A program made the position numbers and the translations under genes. From the NCBI GenBank assembly GCA_034336665.1, contig JAPFBE010000036.1:372001-436000 (forward strand): a stretch of DNA of 64,000 nucleotides, given 5' to 3'. The notes below the pieces were generated by a model. That model saw nothing but the letters and a program-made list of their open reading frames with translations. It made no database searches and was not told the origin of the DNA. Shown one piece after another: positions 1-11,089 of the stretch (positions are counted from its first letter, which is position 1; the number at the start of each line of letters is the position of its first letter). Source of the DNA: Luscinia megarhynchos (Eukaryota > Chordata > Aves > Passeriformes > Turdidae).

Positions 1-545
1 TCAAATGAACAATTTAAGAAATTGATTGTAAACAAAGCTTTACAGAGCTTTTGTTGGGGAGACATTCACACGGTTGAACTGCTTTGTCTGGCTAAAACTT
101 GTTTGAGTGTCTGGTGTGTGCGCTCAATCACAGCTTGGCCGGTAGGGGAGTGTGGGATGCCTGTCTTATGATTCACTCCCCACTGCTGGATGAATTCCAG
201 GAACTCCTTGGATGTGTATGCTGGGTCATTGTCTGTTTTTATCTCTCTAGGGATCCCCAAAACTGAGAAGGCTTGTACTAGGTGTTGTTTTGCATGTACA
301 GCCTTTTCCCCTGCGTGAGCGGAGGCATAAACTGCACCTGAATATGTGTCTATACTCACATGGACATATTTGAGGTGACCAAAACTAGGAATGTGTGTGA
401 TATCTGTTTGCCACACCTCACAGCTGCCAAGGCCCTGGGGGTTAACCCCAATACCCAGCGATGGCATGGCCTGGAGCTGGCAGTTGGGACAGGTGGCTAT
501 TATAGCCTTGGCTTGACTCCGTGTTAGCTGGAATTGACGGACCAA
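1..545 (-). pseudogene. pol: Integrase segment of copy A pol (continues past window)
   Basis: DNA-joining domain. Visible are CPNC of the HHCC zinc-binding region, the first two catalytic acids (WQTDITH and KTDNDPAYTS) and the Glu in AVIERTHQ. In copy B the second motif is KTDNGPAHTS, so the usually conserved Gly is Asp here. A TGA at about 63-65 replaces a Trp codon of copy B, and homology continues to base 1. No LTR or env is in the window for this copy. Confidence 0.88.
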
Positions 546-587
546 ACCTGGTACATTCTGGTGGTATTGCTGGTGGCTCAGCTTTGC

Positions 588-2344
588 CTATTGGAAGATG
601 TCAGGAAGGCATGCCTTTTCTGCTGGAGCTGCAAGTGTGTCTGCGATACGGTTCCCTTCTGTGATCTCACCTGGCAAATCCATGTGTGACCTCACATGCA
701 TTACATAGAAGGGATGTTCTCTGTGCGAAACCAAATAGATTAGTTTGGACAGCAGCCTAAAGAGCTGCTCATTATCAATGTCTTTGAGCACTGCCTGCTC
801 TGCTCTGGACACTACCCCAGCAACATAAGCCGAATCTGTTACCAGGTTAAGAGGCTCTGAGAACTTTTCGAAGGCTCTCACAACTGCTGAGTCTGGGGAT
901 TTCTCCAAGTCATCACCGACTTATGGGAGGCCCCCGATGCATCTGTGAACACTGTGAGTGCCTCGAGCTGTCTCCTGCTCCTCTTTTCACGAGGTATGAG
1001 GTGAAATTCCTCATTGAACAACTTATGAGCTGGGCTGTGAACAGAAATCTGTCCACTGTAGCTGTCCAGAGATATCTGGAGGCTGGCATTGCTCTGCAGC
1101 AAATGCTCAAACATCTCTTTTGTTAACCTTTCAGGAGAATTCTTTCCCTCCCCAGAAAGTTTAACTGGCAGGTGTATGCATGTGAAATCAGACCCAGACA
1201 GCTCACGCAGCCTCATCCTTGCTTTTTGAATCAGCTGAGCCATCAGCTCCTGAGGTTGTGTAATAGTTTTGGATCTTTGGTGGGAGAGGAAGACCCATTC
1301 TATGATTAAGAGTGAGTCTCTCTGCCTTTCAATCCACAGGAATACCAAACCATGTAAGTGTGGCAGTTTCCCCAAAACAATGAATTTGAAAGGCAGTTCA
1401 GGGTGATAGCGGTGTGCCTGCCTTTCAGACAGAGCTTTCTGTACCTTTTCAATTGCAGCTTTTGCCTCAGGTGTCAGTTCCCTAGGAGAAACCAGCTCTC
1501 TCTCCCCTTTCAATAAATTGAAAAGGGGTTCTAAATCTTCATTAGTGAGGCCTAACCAAGGTCTTACCCAATTCAGAGATCCACACAGGGAGTGGAGATC
1601 TGCTAGAGTTTTAGGATTACAATTAATTTCTAATTTCTGTGGAACAATGGTCCTGGCAGTGATCTCTAGGCCCAGATACTTCCAAGGTGGCATCCTTTGA
1701 ACCTTGTCATCCTGTAATTGAAATCTAGCAGAGGTTAAAACTTTAACTACTAGGTCAAGCATGTCTTGGAGAATGGAATTATCAGGAGCACACACCAGCA
1801 CATCATCGATGTAATGCAAAATTATTGCTTCCTTTCTCTGTGCCCGCACCGGAGACAACAATGAAGCTACATACCACTGGCAGATAGCAGGACTACACTT
1901 CATGCCCTGTGGAAGCACTTTCCAGTGGTATCTCTTCATTGGAGCCTCTCTGTTCAATGATGGTACTGAGAATGCAAACCTGGGAGCATCTTCAGGGTGT
2001 AATGGGATATGGAAAAAACAATCTTTGATATCTATAACTGCCAATTGCCAATCTCTAGGTAACATAGTTGGAGAAGGCATCCCAGGTTGAGGAGATCCCA
2101 TGTCTTGAATTACTTTATTTATTTCCCTAAGGTCATGTAATAATCTCCATTTGTCTGTTTTTGGTTTTTTTATTACAAAAATTGGAGAATTCCAGGGGCT
2201 TGTTGTTTCTACTATATGACCTTTTGCCAATTGTTCATCTACAAGTTTTTGAAGTGCCTGTAACTTTTCCTTTCTTAACGGCCACTGTGTAGTCCAGATA
2301 GGTGTGTTACTTAGCCATGTCAGCTTCTGGACCCGGCACTCCAC
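588..2344 (-). pseudogene. pol: pol of copy A: reverse transcriptase and damaged RNase H
   Basis: A 488-residue frame (878-2344) covers reverse transcriptase, with YIDD at 1802-1813 and LPQGMKCSP upstream, and runs into RNase H (FTDASG). Compared with copy B, about 69 bases are missing near 890. This removes the segment holding the second RNase H acidic residue (AELAAV in copy B) and shifts the frame, so RNase H continues in a second frame (588-908) with TDSAY and GNRIADTLAA. A TAG near 590 then separates it from integrase, where copy B has Gln. Confidence 0.9.
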
Positions 2345-2355
2345 GGTGGCCGCTT

Positions 2356-3099
2356 CTAAAAATCCTGGGGAGTTTTTGGAATTATCATTTTAACTCCCCA
2401 TTGTGACATGGAATCTCTTCCCCATAGGGGACACTTATAATCTATTACAAATGGACGAACACTCGCCAATTTGCCGTCCGGTCCCTCAATTTGTGCAATG
2501 CGTTTTGATATTTGCGCCAATTTAACACCTCCTACACCCTGAATTTGCCCTGAAACCGGTTGCAATTCCCAATGTGAAGGCCACATCTTTTCAGGTATTA
2601 TGGTTACATCAGAACCTGTATCCAGAACACCCTTCACATGTAGATGGTCTGTTCCATGTGTCACGTTGCATGCTAGAGAAGGCTTTTCCTCCTTCACTGT
2701 CTCTGCCCAGTAAACCTCTGGTGATTTATTATCTGCTGTGATATTTGCTGGAATAGGAAAAGCTTGGGCCAGTACTTGCCCCTCACCCAAATAGAAAGGT
2801 GCTTGTGGACAACGAGCTAATATGATAACACCAGATATTTTCCCCTTAATGATCATAGGAGCTATTTCAATTTCTGAAGGTGTGTGTGCTGTGTCTCCCA
2901 CAACAAAATACTCACTCTCCATGTGGCAAACCGTCATATCAATTAAAGGACTTGAGATGTCCACTGTAATGATGGTCCACTCAGCAGATCTGAAATGAAA
3001 ACCTTTGGTAGTTTGTAGCCTAATACGGCCACAAAACTGCCTGACTTTGTTAGGAGAACATTTAACATTAACATTATCTGTTATACCCACATTGTCCAT
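2356..3099 (-). CDS. pro: pro: aspartic protease with degenerate dUTPase-like N-terminal part
   Basis: 247-residue open frame after gag in a different reading frame, as expected for a class II element that makes pro by frameshifting. The active-site motif LDTGSDVTII lies about 160 residues in, followed by a GVGG flap-like segment and a C-terminal GRDS. The first ~110 residues have loose dUTPase character (IAPMIIKGKI... GQVLAQAF), but I cannot assign catalytic residues. The internal methionine given as start may be incidental because pro is normally translated as a gag fusion. Uninterrupted here and in copy B (37575-38318). Confidence 0.85.
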   Translation of the reverse strand: MDNVGITDNVNVKCSPNKVRQFCGRIRLQTTKGFHFRSAEWTIITVDISSPLIDMTVCHMESEYFVVGDTAHTPSEIEIAPMIIKGKISGVIILARCPQAPFYLGEGQVLAQAFPIPANITADNKSPEVYWAETVKEEKPSLACNVTHGTDHLHVKGVLDTGSDVTIIPEKMWPSHWELQPVSGQIQGVGGVKLAQISKRIAQIEGPDGKLASVRPFVIDYKCPLWGRDSMSQWGVKMIIPKTPQDF

Positions 3100-3206
3100 C
3101 CCATCCTCCCCCCTTGCTTTTAAGAGAGAGGCTTTTGCTACAGTATAGCCTGCAGAATTTATATCCTGGTGCGCTATGGTGTTTAAGGCAGGCCCGTGCC
3201 TCAGTT

Positions 3207-4916
3207 CTAGTTTTTTTGTTTGCTGATTTTGTTCTGTTTCCTGCTTTGAGGACAGTCCCTAGCAAAATGTCCTTGCTGCTGACACTGGAAACAGGTGATC
3301 TTCTTCAGCTGCTGCGATGATAACTGCGGCTTCTTCATCGGAGGTGGATCAGGTCCTGGAGGCTCAGGAGGTTTTGGACTTGTGGTCCTCTCTGGAACAC
3401 CGAACAATTCTGCTTTCCGGGTGCAGGCTTCAATCATCTGTGCTAGGGTTGGTTCTGGGTACAGGGGCAGGCTTAGAATGACTCTGCGACAGGCTTCATT
3501 GGCATTTTTCTCTGCTAATTCCTTAATCAGTTCTGCCTGCATGGCTGGATTGTGTACCTGACGTTCCACCTGTGTCTTCAAACGATCTATAAAGCTCAAA
3601 AAATTCTCAGAAGGATATTGTTTAATATTTAAATAACTAGTAGTTACTTCAGCAGTTGGCAATTTGATAAAAGCCTGTTCAGCTACCTCACAAACTTTAT
3701 CCAAAATAAATTTAGACAATAACCGAGTTTGCTTTTCTGGGCAATGTATTTCCCCCTCCCCACATAAATGATCTAATGTAATTTCATTATCCTCAGAATC
3801 TTTGGAATATTCAGGGTTTTTGTGAAGCTCTGTTAAAAGACTGCTTAAAGAACGTTTCCAAATATTAAACCATAATTCATATTCAGCTGGGGTTAGCAAA
3901 CACCTGAAAAGGTCTTTTAAATCATGCGGAACTAGTTCATTTGATGTAAAAGTTGCTCTCATCATTCCCTTAAATATGGCACTTTGCCTCCCAAACTCCC
4001 TTTGTACCTTGCAAATTTCTTTTTTATCTTGGTATGGTAGTGGTTGGTAGCTTCTTTTACCGTTCTTTCTACCTAAATAAACAACTGGTGCTGCTTCAAA
4101 AACCTCATGCGATTCAGGGTTAGTCAGTGAGTTAGGGGTTAATTGTTTCCGTGTCTCTGCGGAGGGTGTCTGTGTACCTGAGACACGTGCTTCCCCTCCC
4201 CCTCCCTCTGCGGCTGCACTCCCGGGGCTCCCATTGTTCTGTGTCCCGGTGTTGGAAAAAGCGTTAGAAAGCGGTATAGCTTGGAAAGATGGGTTACAAT
4301 AACCAGGAAGTTATTGAGCAGAAACGGGAGGTGGATGCAGGAACGGATTATTGGAAGAAAAAGGCATAGTATTAGAATTTACTACAGGTTTTTCTCCTTG
4401 CACTAGAGAAGGGCGATTTTCTAAACTAGGTTGTTGAGAGGGCAATAGCGACAGAGGAGGATACGATGGTAAGTTTGTAGCAAATTGTTCAGGAGATTCG
4501 AATTCTGTGTATTTTGGAGGAACCTTAGTATTAGTAGTTTCTGGAGATATTTCTGATTTCTCTTTTAATTCCGGGACAGGAGGTTCCGAATTAGGTAAAG
4601 AGGGTTGTAAAGAATTTTCCTGTGGTTGATTTTTGCTCTCCAATTGTGATAATTGTTTGTGAATATTTAAAAATATAGGCAAAAATAAAGCAACAGTGGT
4701 ATCGCCCTTCTGTATTTTAGAAGTTAATAAATCTCCGACACTGTCCCAAAATAAAATAGATTTGATATTTTGCTTTTCAAATTCCATAACTTCTCGAGAC
4801 AACCAGCTGACAAACTTTCCAATTTGTTTCTTAGAAATTACAACATGCTGTGCATCTAACATTTCTTTAAGCTGAGAAATAATACTCTTTTGTTGTGCTG
4901 AAACATTCCCCCCCAT
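3207..4916 (-). pseudogene. gag: gag of class II copy A (broken)
   Basis: Structural polyprotein. The start at 4916 gives MGGNVS, a myristoylation-type N terminus, followed by a matrix region and a Pro/Ser-rich linker. An open frame covers 4311-4916. It ends at an in-frame TAA just below 4311, where copy B has a Tyr codon. The frame resumes as 3207-3965 with the capsid C-terminal part, including a major-homology-region-like segment, and one nucleocapsid zinc knuckle CFQCQQQGHFARDC (CX2CX4HX4C). Between the two frames (3966-4310) homology to copy B continues. The gene precedes pro in the usual order. It cannot give a full polyprotein without readthrough. Confidence 0.9.
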
Positions 4917-5515
4917 TTCGATGTTATAAAAACAAAATGCACGATTCCCTGTTTTTTACAGAAAAGTTACACAATAGCAGTCCGTTTGCAAAACCCAGGT
5001 GGGGGTGCTGGGCTTTATTACTACACGTGGTTGCCCGTAATAGCCACACAGGACGGTCCCGGAGGAATCCCACTTCAGGGAAAGCTCCGGCGCCCGTGCG
5101 TACGCCAATACCGCAACACACGCCAGGCAGAGCTGGCTGAGCACGTGTACTGCCGGGCAGGATTGCGACACCGCCCATGTGCTCCCCGCTCCACGCTGGA
5201 ACTTCCGCTGCTGCTCCCCCCGCGGGGTACCAACCTCCCCCCACGAGTCTGAGCTAATCCGCCCGAAAACCCCCCTCCCCTGTCCCTCGGAGATACCGTG
5301 GGGTTACCTTTCTCAGACGGAGCGCGTTCTCACCAGTAACTCTGCAAAAGTTCCGATCCAGAGACGGCTGCTTCGAGTCCGTGAAGAAATTGCCCGTCTC
5401 ACCCTCCGGCGTTCGGGGCTGGTAAACAGCTCCAACCACGGAGGTAGTTGATCAACCTAACTGGCCTTTAACGTCCTAAAACTGGGACTTCAGGCAAAAT
5501 GGGGTCTAAAATTAA
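4917..5515 (-). other. 5' leader of class II copy A
   Basis: Untranslated leader between the primer site and the gag start. It is similar along its length to 46801-47398 in copy B. Short open frames on both strands here are not conserved in sense and look incidental. The packaging signal would be expected here but cannot be defined from sequence alone. Confidence 0.7.
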
Positions 5516-5533
5516 GCCCCACGTTGGGCGCCA
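5516..5533 (-). other. Primer-binding site, tRNA-Lys1,2 type
   Basis: The minus strand reads TGGCGCCCAACGTGGGGC, an exact 18-base complement of the vertebrate tRNA-Lys1,2 3' end, the usual primer of betaretrovirus-like elements. It lies two bases inside the LTR. Confidence 0.93.
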
Positions 5534-5535
5534 AC

Positions 5536-5914
5536 TGCTAAAACGATGTTTTGTCTTTTCCTAATTACTTAAGATAAGACAATGTATCTTTTAGCATGGA
5601 TGGAAAAGGATTACAAAAGAGGCTCTTTCTGTTCTCAGCTTTATTCTATGGCGATGGCATGGCTGATGAAGGAAGGAGGAAAGAGGAAGATCCCTCCTAG
5701 GATCTCCGTCTTCAGGAGAGGGAATGGGGAGTGGCTTTGGCTAGCAGCCAATGGGATAAGGATACAGGGGGATAGGGTCAGGATACAGGAACTCTCGGTA
5801 GGGTGCAATGTCACAGGGAAAGGTCACAGGAAGGGGGACATGAACCGGGAGCTAGCCGGAAGATGGCCAGGTTTGTTGATTCATTCCTTATATCTCATTT
5901 ATTGAATTACAACA
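5536..5914 (-). repeat. 5' LTR of class II copy A (379 bp)
   Basis: Bounded by TGCTAAAACG on the plus strand at 5536 and ATTACAACA ending at 5914, giving TG...CA on either strand. It abuts the primer-binding site with a 2-base spacer. It aligns over its length with the two 362-bp LTRs of copy B (33528-33889, 47419-47780) but is longer and more diverged. Confidence 0.9.
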
Positions 5915-6420
5915 CCAATTCGCTAGCAGGAATCCCAAGGGACTATCTCTAGGTATGGGTGGGAGTTTAATGTCTGCAGGAGGTTTACTTTTCCCCTGCC
6001 TCATTCGTCCGGAGTACCTTCACTCACGCCAAAATCACTTTCGCTTCCCCTGTTTCCTGGCCCACGCCCTCGCGGGCCAGTGGGAACCGCACTACTAGGG
6101 GTCCACACTCACTTGGGGAATCTGGCTGCCAGCTCCCCTCTCACACACACACCACGTCGCCATACTCCGGGATCCCGACCCCGCCTGAACGGATCCCCTT
6201 ATACTTACGCGTCCTGCATCTTCGTCCGGACTTTGTGCACAAAATTTAAGGGGTCAACCGGGCCCTCCTTCCTTTACTTTTGCTTTCCTAACTTTTAGGT
6301 TCGTCGGTCGAGGTTGGGATGGGGCTGCCCCCATCCCCGGGGCCACCAAAAATGGTGGGGCGCGCCTTCCCGCAGGTGGAGAGCCCCTTCGAAATCTCGA
6401 TTTGAGTCACGGCACCAAAT
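5915..6420 (-). mobile_element. Leader of a tRNA-His-primed ERV, interrupted by copy A
   Basis: Sequence inside the LTR at 6421-6975. The minus strand at 6400-6417 reads TGGTGCCGTGACTCAAAT, a near match to the tRNA-His primer complement (first 14 bases identical to the usual TGGTGCCGTGACTC). The rest is GC-rich leader with no convincing gene. Copy A inserted at 5914/5915, so the rest of this older element should resume left of the window. Confidence 0.7.
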
Positions 6421-6975
6421 TGTTATAAATGAGTACAATGGACCATGCGAGATCGAATCAAAATTGAAAAATTTTTTGGTCACAGAAAAGCAAAAGTAAA
6501 GATCAGCGCTGCGCCGGGCGGCAAGGGAGTCGAGCAGAGCCCGCTCCACCAACTGCCACAACCCCCCGCCCAGTTGGTCCCTTTTTAAGTTGTTTCTGGA
6601 TTACGTGTTTTTAGTAATTTGCACATGCTCTTCCAGTTGCTAGGGGTCTTTTTCTGGGCTTTTTCTGCCTTCTGGTGGTCTAGGGATGAAGGTGAGGAGC
6701 CTCTTTCTCTGTTTTGTCTTGCTAACCCCCCTCCTCCTTATAGGGTGATCCGGCAATTTCTTGGGAACTTACTAGCACTTAGATATGTGATTTATGCAAG
6801 TAAAGCAAAGTGATTAACTCTCAAGGTGTGTCTGGCTAGCAAAGCTAAACAATTAACATCTTCTTGGCAAGCAAAGCAAAGCAATAAAACAATTTACATC
6901 ATCTTGGCTCCACAGGCCCAGGCGATATCTTTCTCAAGGTCTGTCAGGCAAACAAAAGGTTCCTTATCTATCACA
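6421..6975 (-). repeat. LTR of the tRNA-His-primed element (555 bp)
   Basis: Starts TGTTATAAATGAG three bases from the primer site and ends ...TATCACA at 6975. The same TGTTATAAATGAG terminus begins the LTR at 26217-26678, which suggests a shared family. Flanked on the right by an AT-rich low-complexity tract. Confidence 0.7.
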
Positions 6976-7210
6976 ATTAAGATGATCAGTATTGATTTGT
7001 TTTGATTTTAATTGTTTGAATTGTTCAAATTTTAATTGTTTTAAATTGTTTGAATTTTCATTATTTGAAAGTTATTTTATTGATTTGTTTTATTGATTTG
7101 TTTTCTTATTAATTTTCTGTATTTATTTGTTTTGTTTAAATTGTTTGATTAATCAATTATGCATTATTATTTTTCTGTCTCTCCTTCCTTTCTCCTTTCC
7201 TCTTTCCCTT
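6976..7210. repeat. AT-rich low-complexity tract
   Basis: T-rich sequence built from recurring TTGTTTTAATTGTTTGAA-like units. No gene or clear LTR boundary seen. It may be a decayed A/T-rich tail or simple-repeat expansion. Confidence 0.6.
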
Positions 7211-7229
7211 TTCCTCCATTTTCTGTCCC

Positions 7230-7953
7230 TGTTTTCCGGGATATGCTGCCAATGACGGGTCCCGAAGACGACATGACTACATCCCGAAGATGGAGTTCTT
7301 CAGCGACGCTCGTTGGTCACGGGGTGATGTAAGAGTCCGTCTATAGCTTGTATTGCCCAACGTCCATTTGAAGAAGACCCCTGGACTACGGTTCTCGGAC
7401 TTTGGCTTAGCCTAGGTGGGGTGTGACTTGCAGGTGACCAGGATGTGTTCTCATGGCAATCGATCATGAGATTGGAACTGTGTTCGCTCGAGGATGGAAA
7501 CAATGGGACCCCGAGCATGGGTCTTGCTGACCTTGATAATTGGTCATGCTAAGCTGCTGCTGGACTCCTTCTCATGGTCATACCTGCCTCCACGAACAAT
7601 GGTCCACAAGCCTTCCCACCTTTTGGCTAAAGGCCACTCGCTTTGGAAAGAACTATAAAACCACCCCCAGACTGAAGACCCAGCGGGATCCCCCCAGACG
7701 GCAACGGACATCTATTGGCTGGTTCCACGAGGATCGTCTGCCCGTCTTGGTAGCTATAATCCCAACCCCCTTTTCTCTCTCCCTCTTTCTGTCTCTCTCT
7801 CTTTCTCTTTGTCCCACTATCGCATTTGGTTGGCACAAAATAAAGTGCATTTGTTGCAAGAGCAACTGATTCTGTCCCTTTGTGTGTCTTTTACACCCTG
7901 AGATTCTTAAAAGAACCTTCATGACCCTCGCTGTAACTAGGCGGACCGTGACA
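7230..7953 (+). repeat. Probable LTR or LTR fragment, plus orientation
   Basis: A core promoter-like CTATAAAACC at about 7652 and an AATAAA at about 7840 are spaced as in an LTR. A CA terminus is plausible at 7953 (CCGTGACA). The left boundary is not clear. A pyrimidine-rich tract (CTCTCT/TTTCTC) lies at 7777-7815. Open frames here look incidental. Confidence 0.4.
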
Positions 7954-8039
7954 TGGGGGGATATAGCTACCAACAGAAGGGATGTCGTCCTCGAATCCGA
8001 TGACCGACGCGTCTTCAATCCGTTGGGGAGAAAGAGATC

Positions 8040-8135
8040 TCAGAGTCTTCTCTAAGAAAGTAACTTTTTATAGTCCTTTTCCAAAGCGAGTGGCTTCTGG
8101 CCAAAAAGGTAGGAAGATTTATGGACTATTGTATG
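8040..8135 (-). repeat. Inverted fragment of the 7600-7660 LTR segment
   Basis: The reverse complement of this stretch matches 7600-7660, sharing the CCTTTTGGC...CCACTCGCTTTGG block and the following TATAAA. Two copies of the same LTR family therefore lie head to head about 400 bp apart. Confidence 0.6.
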
Positions 8136-8289
8136 TGGAGATCGTAGCTCCATGACGCAGGTGCGGGGGCAGGGTGCGATAACCAGTACCCTGCAGCGTA
8201 CCATGACAAACACCAAGCACAGCTACAAACAGTCCTTGGCCCGCAAGCATCCATCTCAGCCAGCCTGGAGATCCGGTTCAGGGTAAGTG

Positions 8290-8969
8290 GTGCAATCTCA
8301 GGTCCCAGTCTCTGATGATGGTCATGACGCAGATCACAGAAAACTTCGGACCAACTCTTACATAGGGGGATCACAGGAATTCACTTTGCTGGAAGCTGAG
8401 ATTAGCCTGACGGGGAAGGGGTGGCAAAAACCTCCTATTGTAAGTGGCCCAGGGGCACAGCACATTCTAGGCATAGATATTCTCAGGAACGGCTAGTACA
8501 AAGACCCAAAGGGGTTCAGATGGGCTTTTGGAATAGCTGCTGTAGCGACAGAGAGCATTAAGCAGTTGAACACCTTGCCTGGACTATCAGAAAACCCATC
8601 TGCACTAGGACTCCTGAAAGTGACAGAGCAACAGGTGCCAATTGCCACCATGACAGTGCACCGCCGGCAGTACCGGACCAATCGAGATGCTGTGATCCCC
8701 ATCCATAAGATGATCTGTGAGCTGGAGAGCCAAGGGGTTGTCAGCAAAACCCACTCACCCTTCAACAGCCCCATCTGGCCTGTGCGGAAATCTGATGGAA
8801 AATGGAGATTGACTGGGGACTATCGTGCCTTGAATGACGTGACTCCACCGCTGAGTGCTGCTGTGCCAGACATGCTGGAACTCCAGTCCAAGCTGGAGTC
8901 CAAGGCAGCAAGGTGATATGTCACCATTTACATTGACAATGCATTTTTCTCCATTCCTTTGGCAGCAGC
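8290..8969 (+). pseudogene. ERVL-like pro-pol fragment
   Basis: Two short frames correspond to the protease C-terminal part (GGSQEFTLLEAEISL... HILGIDILRNG) and the N-terminal reverse transcriptase (residues around NSPIWPVRKSDGKWRLTGDYRALN). Both are clearly related to the ERVL-like element at 38944-45612. The match ends at 8969, inside the stretch that leads to the conserved LPQG region, exactly where the next LTR begins. This is thus a relic interrupted or truncated by the element at 8971-11487. Confidence 0.8.
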
Positions 8970-8970
8970 G

Positions 8971-9316
8971 TGTTGCATTTTGATGTTGCTTGGGGTGAAG
9001 GAGCAGAAAAGCCTTTGCAGGGTTTTGCAAAGATGTTTATTTCAGCCGCGCGTGGATCCAGGGTTCGGGGAACAAAGGCAAAAGCTCTTGTGAGGGTCCA
9101 GGTTTAGTACACGGGATCAGCTGGGCAGGGAGAGCATCAGGGACCAATTATTAGGGGACACGAGGGTTCCACAAGGGAAGGGCCAGGGCAGAGGGCCAAC
9201 AGGGAATTAGGGTGGAAGTGACCAAAAGGCTGACTGACAGGGAGAGAGCACGGGGTTGACTTAGGGAACAGAACAGGGGTTGCATTCCCTAGTTGGGAAT
9301 TCCTTTGGTCTCCACA
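8971..9316 (-). repeat. 3' LTR of the Y-box element (346 bp)
   Basis: Plus-strand ends are TGTTGCATTTTG at 8971 and GTCTCCACA at 9316. The first ~45 bases recur at 11441-11485 beside a primer-site-like sequence, identifying both as the U5 ends of one LTR family. A polypurine tract adjoins at 9317. Confidence 0.8.
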
Positions 9317-9331
9317 ACTCCCCTTTTCTTT
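9317..9331 (-). other. Polypurine tract of the Y-box element
   Basis: The minus strand reads AAAGAAAAGGGGAGT directly against the LTR, the expected position for the plus-strand primer. Confidence 0.75.
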
Positions 9332-9695
9332 ATTAATTAAGAAGGCTTTTTAAAGGATATTAAAATTAAGTGGTTGAGGTAACTAAAAAGTACAAAATAA
9401 AACAATTTTTTAAATGCAAGCTATTTCTTGCGTCCTTAGTGTAAAAAGGGATTTTTGAACCATCTTGGAACTGGTAGGAAGAGACGTGAAGTTTTCTCAG
9501 CATGGCTTGTCAGGAAACTGAGGCAGGAAACGAATTCTTCAGTGTGGACTGGCACTCCGATGGCTGTTAGCAATGTAGTTAGCAAAATGGAGGTGCTGTA
9601 TCTGTTGAGACTCTAAATAGAAATCATTAATTTTGAAGAAAAAACAAAGATTGTTACTTTGGGAGATTTTTTTTTCCTTTTCTCCGCTCTCCATG

Positions 9696-10463
9696 TCATC
9701 CCCCCCTTTGTATTAAAAGGGAACTTTGGGAAAACACATTAGCAGTTGGGTAGCAAAGGTAGGGAAAAGCATGGCAGTGGGAGTGAGACTTTGGAGGGGA
9801 AAGGGGGTTAGGAATTTGAGGGAACATAAAAAAAGGGTAATTGGATTTGGGGAAATTTTGAAAGGACTTATTTTGTGGATGGATAAAGGGATAAGAGGGA
9901 GGGAAATCGGGAGGCAACAGAGATTGAGGGAAGGCACTTATTTGTTTGGCAGGTTTTGCAAATGGAGGAATAGACTTTTGGCTCCAGGACAGCTGATTAG
10001 CGTGTTGTGCTGTCTTTTCTTTAGGGTTGCTGCTGTAACTAGATGGCTGTTGGCTTTGGTTGTTGTGTAAAGAACAACGTTTTTTAGTAAATGAAAAGTA
10101 ACTGCAGTTTGGTGCATAGATGCTTCCTTTCACTGGAAAACCATTAGGTCTGGTAACATTTGCTGCCTGGAGACCCATTTGGCCTTGCATTATATAAAAT
10201 TCTACTAATTCTCCATCTCCTACACTGCGGAGAAATTTTTTAGGGTTATTTTTTTTTATGGCAGTTTGATGGACAAACATATCTTCTTTGGTATCATTTT
10301 GGGTGATAAATCCGTTTTGTTTTTTACAGTGAACCATTTGACAGTTCCTAAAACTTTTTAACAATGATGTTTTTATTTTTGCAGATGGGTTTGTGTTTGA
10401 GGCTGTGCTTCTGGACGTGCTTATTTTGGCGGGGCTGTTTTTGTTGCAGGCTGGCAGCGGCAA
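9696..10463 (-). pseudogene. Y-box protein-like (cold-shock domain) sequence inside an LTR element
   Basis: A 255-residue open frame whose middle is a vertebrate Y-box cold-shock domain (YBX1/YBX3 type). It contains [18 protein letters not shown], then [13 protein letters not shown] and [16 protein letters not shown]. The domain spans about 10105-10358. Its first strand, KVLGTVKWF (10331-10358), is in another frame, so one frameshift lies at about 10316-10330. The RNP2-like FVHQ is kept; the RNP1 block is altered beside the shift. Y-box proteins bind single-stranded DNA and mRNA. The basic/aromatic repeats normally C-terminal to the domain are not recognisable; a Ser/Pro/Gln-rich tail follows. 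There are no introns, so it derives from a processed copy. An independent processed pseudogene that landed here is possible, but the same orientation inside the LTR-PPT frame favours capture. Confidence 0.8.
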
Positions 10464-11060
10464 GGCTTGAGGAGTGCGGGTGGTGCTGCGCTGGGGTTGC
10501 GGTGCGCGCCGGCGGCGCTGGGTGCACAGGGCTTCGCATCAAGCAGGCGGCTTGCGGGGCGGGGTGCGCGGGCGGCGAGCGGGCAGCTAGCAGCGGGCCG
10601 CTTCTTGTGCTCTCCTTTTCAGCGGCACAGGCGAGAGGGCAGCGCGGCGGGAGTGCGGACGATGCGGCGCACTACTGCTGCGGGCGTGGCTTTTGACGCA
10701 GAACTTCTGAGGCCGAACTGCTGCTTCTGGCTCCGGGTTGACCCGGACGGCGGTGGCTGCGGGATGGCCGAGGGCTCTCTGTCGCAGAGGCTGCTTTGCA
10801 TGGCTGCTCGGGGGGCGGGGTGTCCTCAGGGGCAGGGTCCCGAACAGGAGGGGAGGGGCGCGACTCAGAGAAGGGAGAGGAGGGGGACTCCGTGCGTCCC
10901 GCCATGTGGTCGGCACCATTTTGTGCAGCAGGGGAGAGGGGAGAACGCGAAAAAGAAAACTTTTCTTGCGACAGGAGAGGGGCTGTCTGGGGTTCAGTAT
11001 TTTCTGAACATTCATTAGAAAGCTGAACACCTAGACTAATTTAAATAAACAAACATAGAG
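10464..11060 (-). other. GC-rich Pro/Ala-rich stretch upstream of the Y-box domain
   Basis: Strongly GC-rich, with Pro/Ala/Ser-rich open frames on the minus strand (10348-10542, 10587-11030). Vertebrate Y-box proteins have an Ala/Pro-rich N-terminal domain, so part of this may be the 5' end of the captured cDNA, but I cannot align it residue by residue. The plus-strand frames here are antisense shadows. Confidence 0.4.
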
Positions 11061-11089
11061 CTTTTACTACTGGAAAGTCTTCACTTGGC

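Larger units (their letters stand above)
1..5914 (-). mobile_element. Class II (betaretrovirus-like) ERV, copy A, 3' end beyond window
   Basis: Reading on the minus strand from 5914 the order is LTR, primer-binding site, leader, gag, pro, pol, with integrase running off the left edge. The tRNA-Lys1,2-type primer site, single visible CCHC zinc knuckle, separate pro frame and YIDD reverse transcriptase place it in class II. Copy B at 33528-47780 is a close relative by eye. Copy A inserted into the leader of a tRNA-His-primed element. The 6 bases outside the LTR are ccaatt (5915-5920); the matching duplication would lie left of the window. Stops and a deletion in pol make it non-functional. Confidence 0.93.

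Noticed and set aside
4895..5451. Open frames on both strands in the copy A leader
   Set aside because: They do not correspond to known retroviral products and are not consistently kept in copy B; leader sequence is the simpler reading.
9696..10463. A functional Y-box host gene
   Set aside because: No introns, a frameshift in the cold-shock domain, no basic C-terminal repeats, and location inside an LTR element.
10364..11026. Several plus-strand frames in the GC-rich block
   Set aside because: They are antisense to the LTR element with the Y-box domain, have no recognisable domains and arise from low stop-codon density in GC-rich DNA.
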